Assembly: GCA_903893315.1 (NCBI GenBank)
Contig: CAITLU010000037.1
Coordinates: forward strand, 19,225-83,224
DNA: 64,000 bases
Direction of reading: 5' to 3'
Source: an uncultured bacterium
Lineage (GTDB): Bacteria > Desulfobacterota > Binatia > UBA1149 > CAITLU01
The notes beneath the pieces were generated by a model, which had not been told where the DNA came from, ran no database searches, and saw only the letters and a program-made list of their open reading frames with translations. The position numbers and the translations under genes were made by a program. This document shows, one piece after another, positions 63,637 to 64,000 of this stretch (the stretch's first letter is position 1; every line of letters begins with the position of its first letter).

Positions 63637-64000
63637 TTTGCCGCTCTTTCGGCGGCCTCCACTGTTTACAGGCTGCCACAGCAAACTACCTTAGGCTGGT
63701 CGTAGGCTGTGGCAACGCTGACAGTTTCTGTTACGATACAAAGCGTGGTTTTTGCCGGGGGGCTGTTTGCTTCGCTAGGTCCGGTCTTCCGGGCCAGTGG
63801 GGCGCTGCGGTAACAGGCCGTTGAACCGAAGCATGGGCGGCAGGTTCAGCGTCGCCAGAAACCCCCGCTATTTTACCCCGGTGAATTGTTCGTATTGGCT
63901 CGGTTACGTATAGTAAACGCCTGAAAAACGATGTGTTTGTGGCAGCCGGACGGCGGCGTCAGATTCGGAACGGGAAGCCCTGCGTATGAGAACTGTCAAC
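63637..64000. other. Non-coding right-end region with inverted repeat and a promoter for the next gene
   Basis: No complete gene is seen in these 364 bases. They hold TGCCACAGC (63674-63682) and its exact complement (63706-63714) with a 23-base loop. A promoter-like TTGTTC (63886-63891), a 17-base spacer and TATAGT (63909-63914) follow. Two frames stay open to the edge, from ATG at 63931 and from ATG at 63986; the second has GGGAAG upstream. Either may start a gene beyond the window. Confidence 0.45.

Overview
This GC-rich, gene-dense window is a chromosomal segment from a Gram-negative-type bacterium. It contains almost only housekeeping and lipid-metabolism genes. I see no insertion sequence, prophage, CRISPR array or recognisable defence system. 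The order rimP-nusA-ylxR-infB-ylxP-rbfA-truB-rpsO-pnp-M16 peptidase-dut, followed by purB-purS-purQ-purL-purF, is common in deltaproteobacteria-like lineages. That order, two PlsB-type acyltransferases, a mycobacterial-style HAD/PlsC fusion, a HadAB-like dehydratase pair, an SCP-x thiolase and an LLM/F420-type oxidoreductase suggest a deltaproteobacterial relative such as Myxococcota, Desulfobacterota or 'Binatota'. This placement is inference; no rRNA is present. GTG and TTG starts are frequent, and 4-base stop/start overlaps recur. || Layout. 1-2.5 kb, minus strand: a 3Fe-4S ferredoxin, a PhoU fused to a degenerate low-molecular-weight phosphatase domain, PstS, and the first 40 codons of PstC running off the left edge. 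2.6-9.7 kb: hotdog thioesterase, TetR regulator, gamma-carbonic anhydrase, a two-subunit MaoC dehydratase divergent from an SCP-x thiolase, an SMP-30 lactonase-like protein, a D-2-hydroxyacid dehydrogenase and a CMD-family protein; this looks like acyl-CoA or organic-acid metabolism. 9.8-13.8 kb: divergent HAD-PlsC and PlsB acyltransferases (phosphatidic acid synthesis). 13.8-25.4 kb: TetR regulator, thioesterase, holA, an AAA-TM-SPOR protein, an LLM oxidoreductase, a small orphan, polyprenyl diphosphate synthase, 8Fe-8S ferredoxin, a YbhN-like membrane protein, coaBC, a zinc phospholipase C-like protein and family-4 uracil-DNA glycosylase. 25.7-30.8 kb: queA-tgt-yajC-secD-secF. 30.9-39.1 kb: PmtA-like methyltransferase, nadA, queG, a GT-B-like glycosyltransferase, DUF4149, HAD, trmI, two small cysteine-motif proteins and an RluA-type synthase. 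39.1-43.9 kb: mannose-1-phosphate guanylyltransferase coupled to a second plsB, then yqeY and greA. 44-55 kb: the transcription/translation/RNA-decay superoperon. 55-61 kb: purine operon. 61-64 kb: nadB, pgsA, tRNA-Gly(GCC) and 364 bases with no complete gene. || The genes jointly cover phospholipid synthesis (two PlsB, PlsC fusion, PgsA, PmtA-like), NAD synthesis (NadA and NadB, at separate loci), queuosine synthesis (QueA, Tgt, QueG), Sec export, purine synthesis and ribosome/RNA metabolism. The points most worth following up are a PhoU carrying a phosphatase domain with its catalytic Cys and Arg replaced, a hairpin that sequesters the pnp Shine-Dalgarno sequence, a structured terminator-bearing leader before rimP-nusA, the AAA-TM-SPOR protein, and an unrecognised pair of small cysteine-motif proteins. 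I did not find a wholly new multi-gene system.
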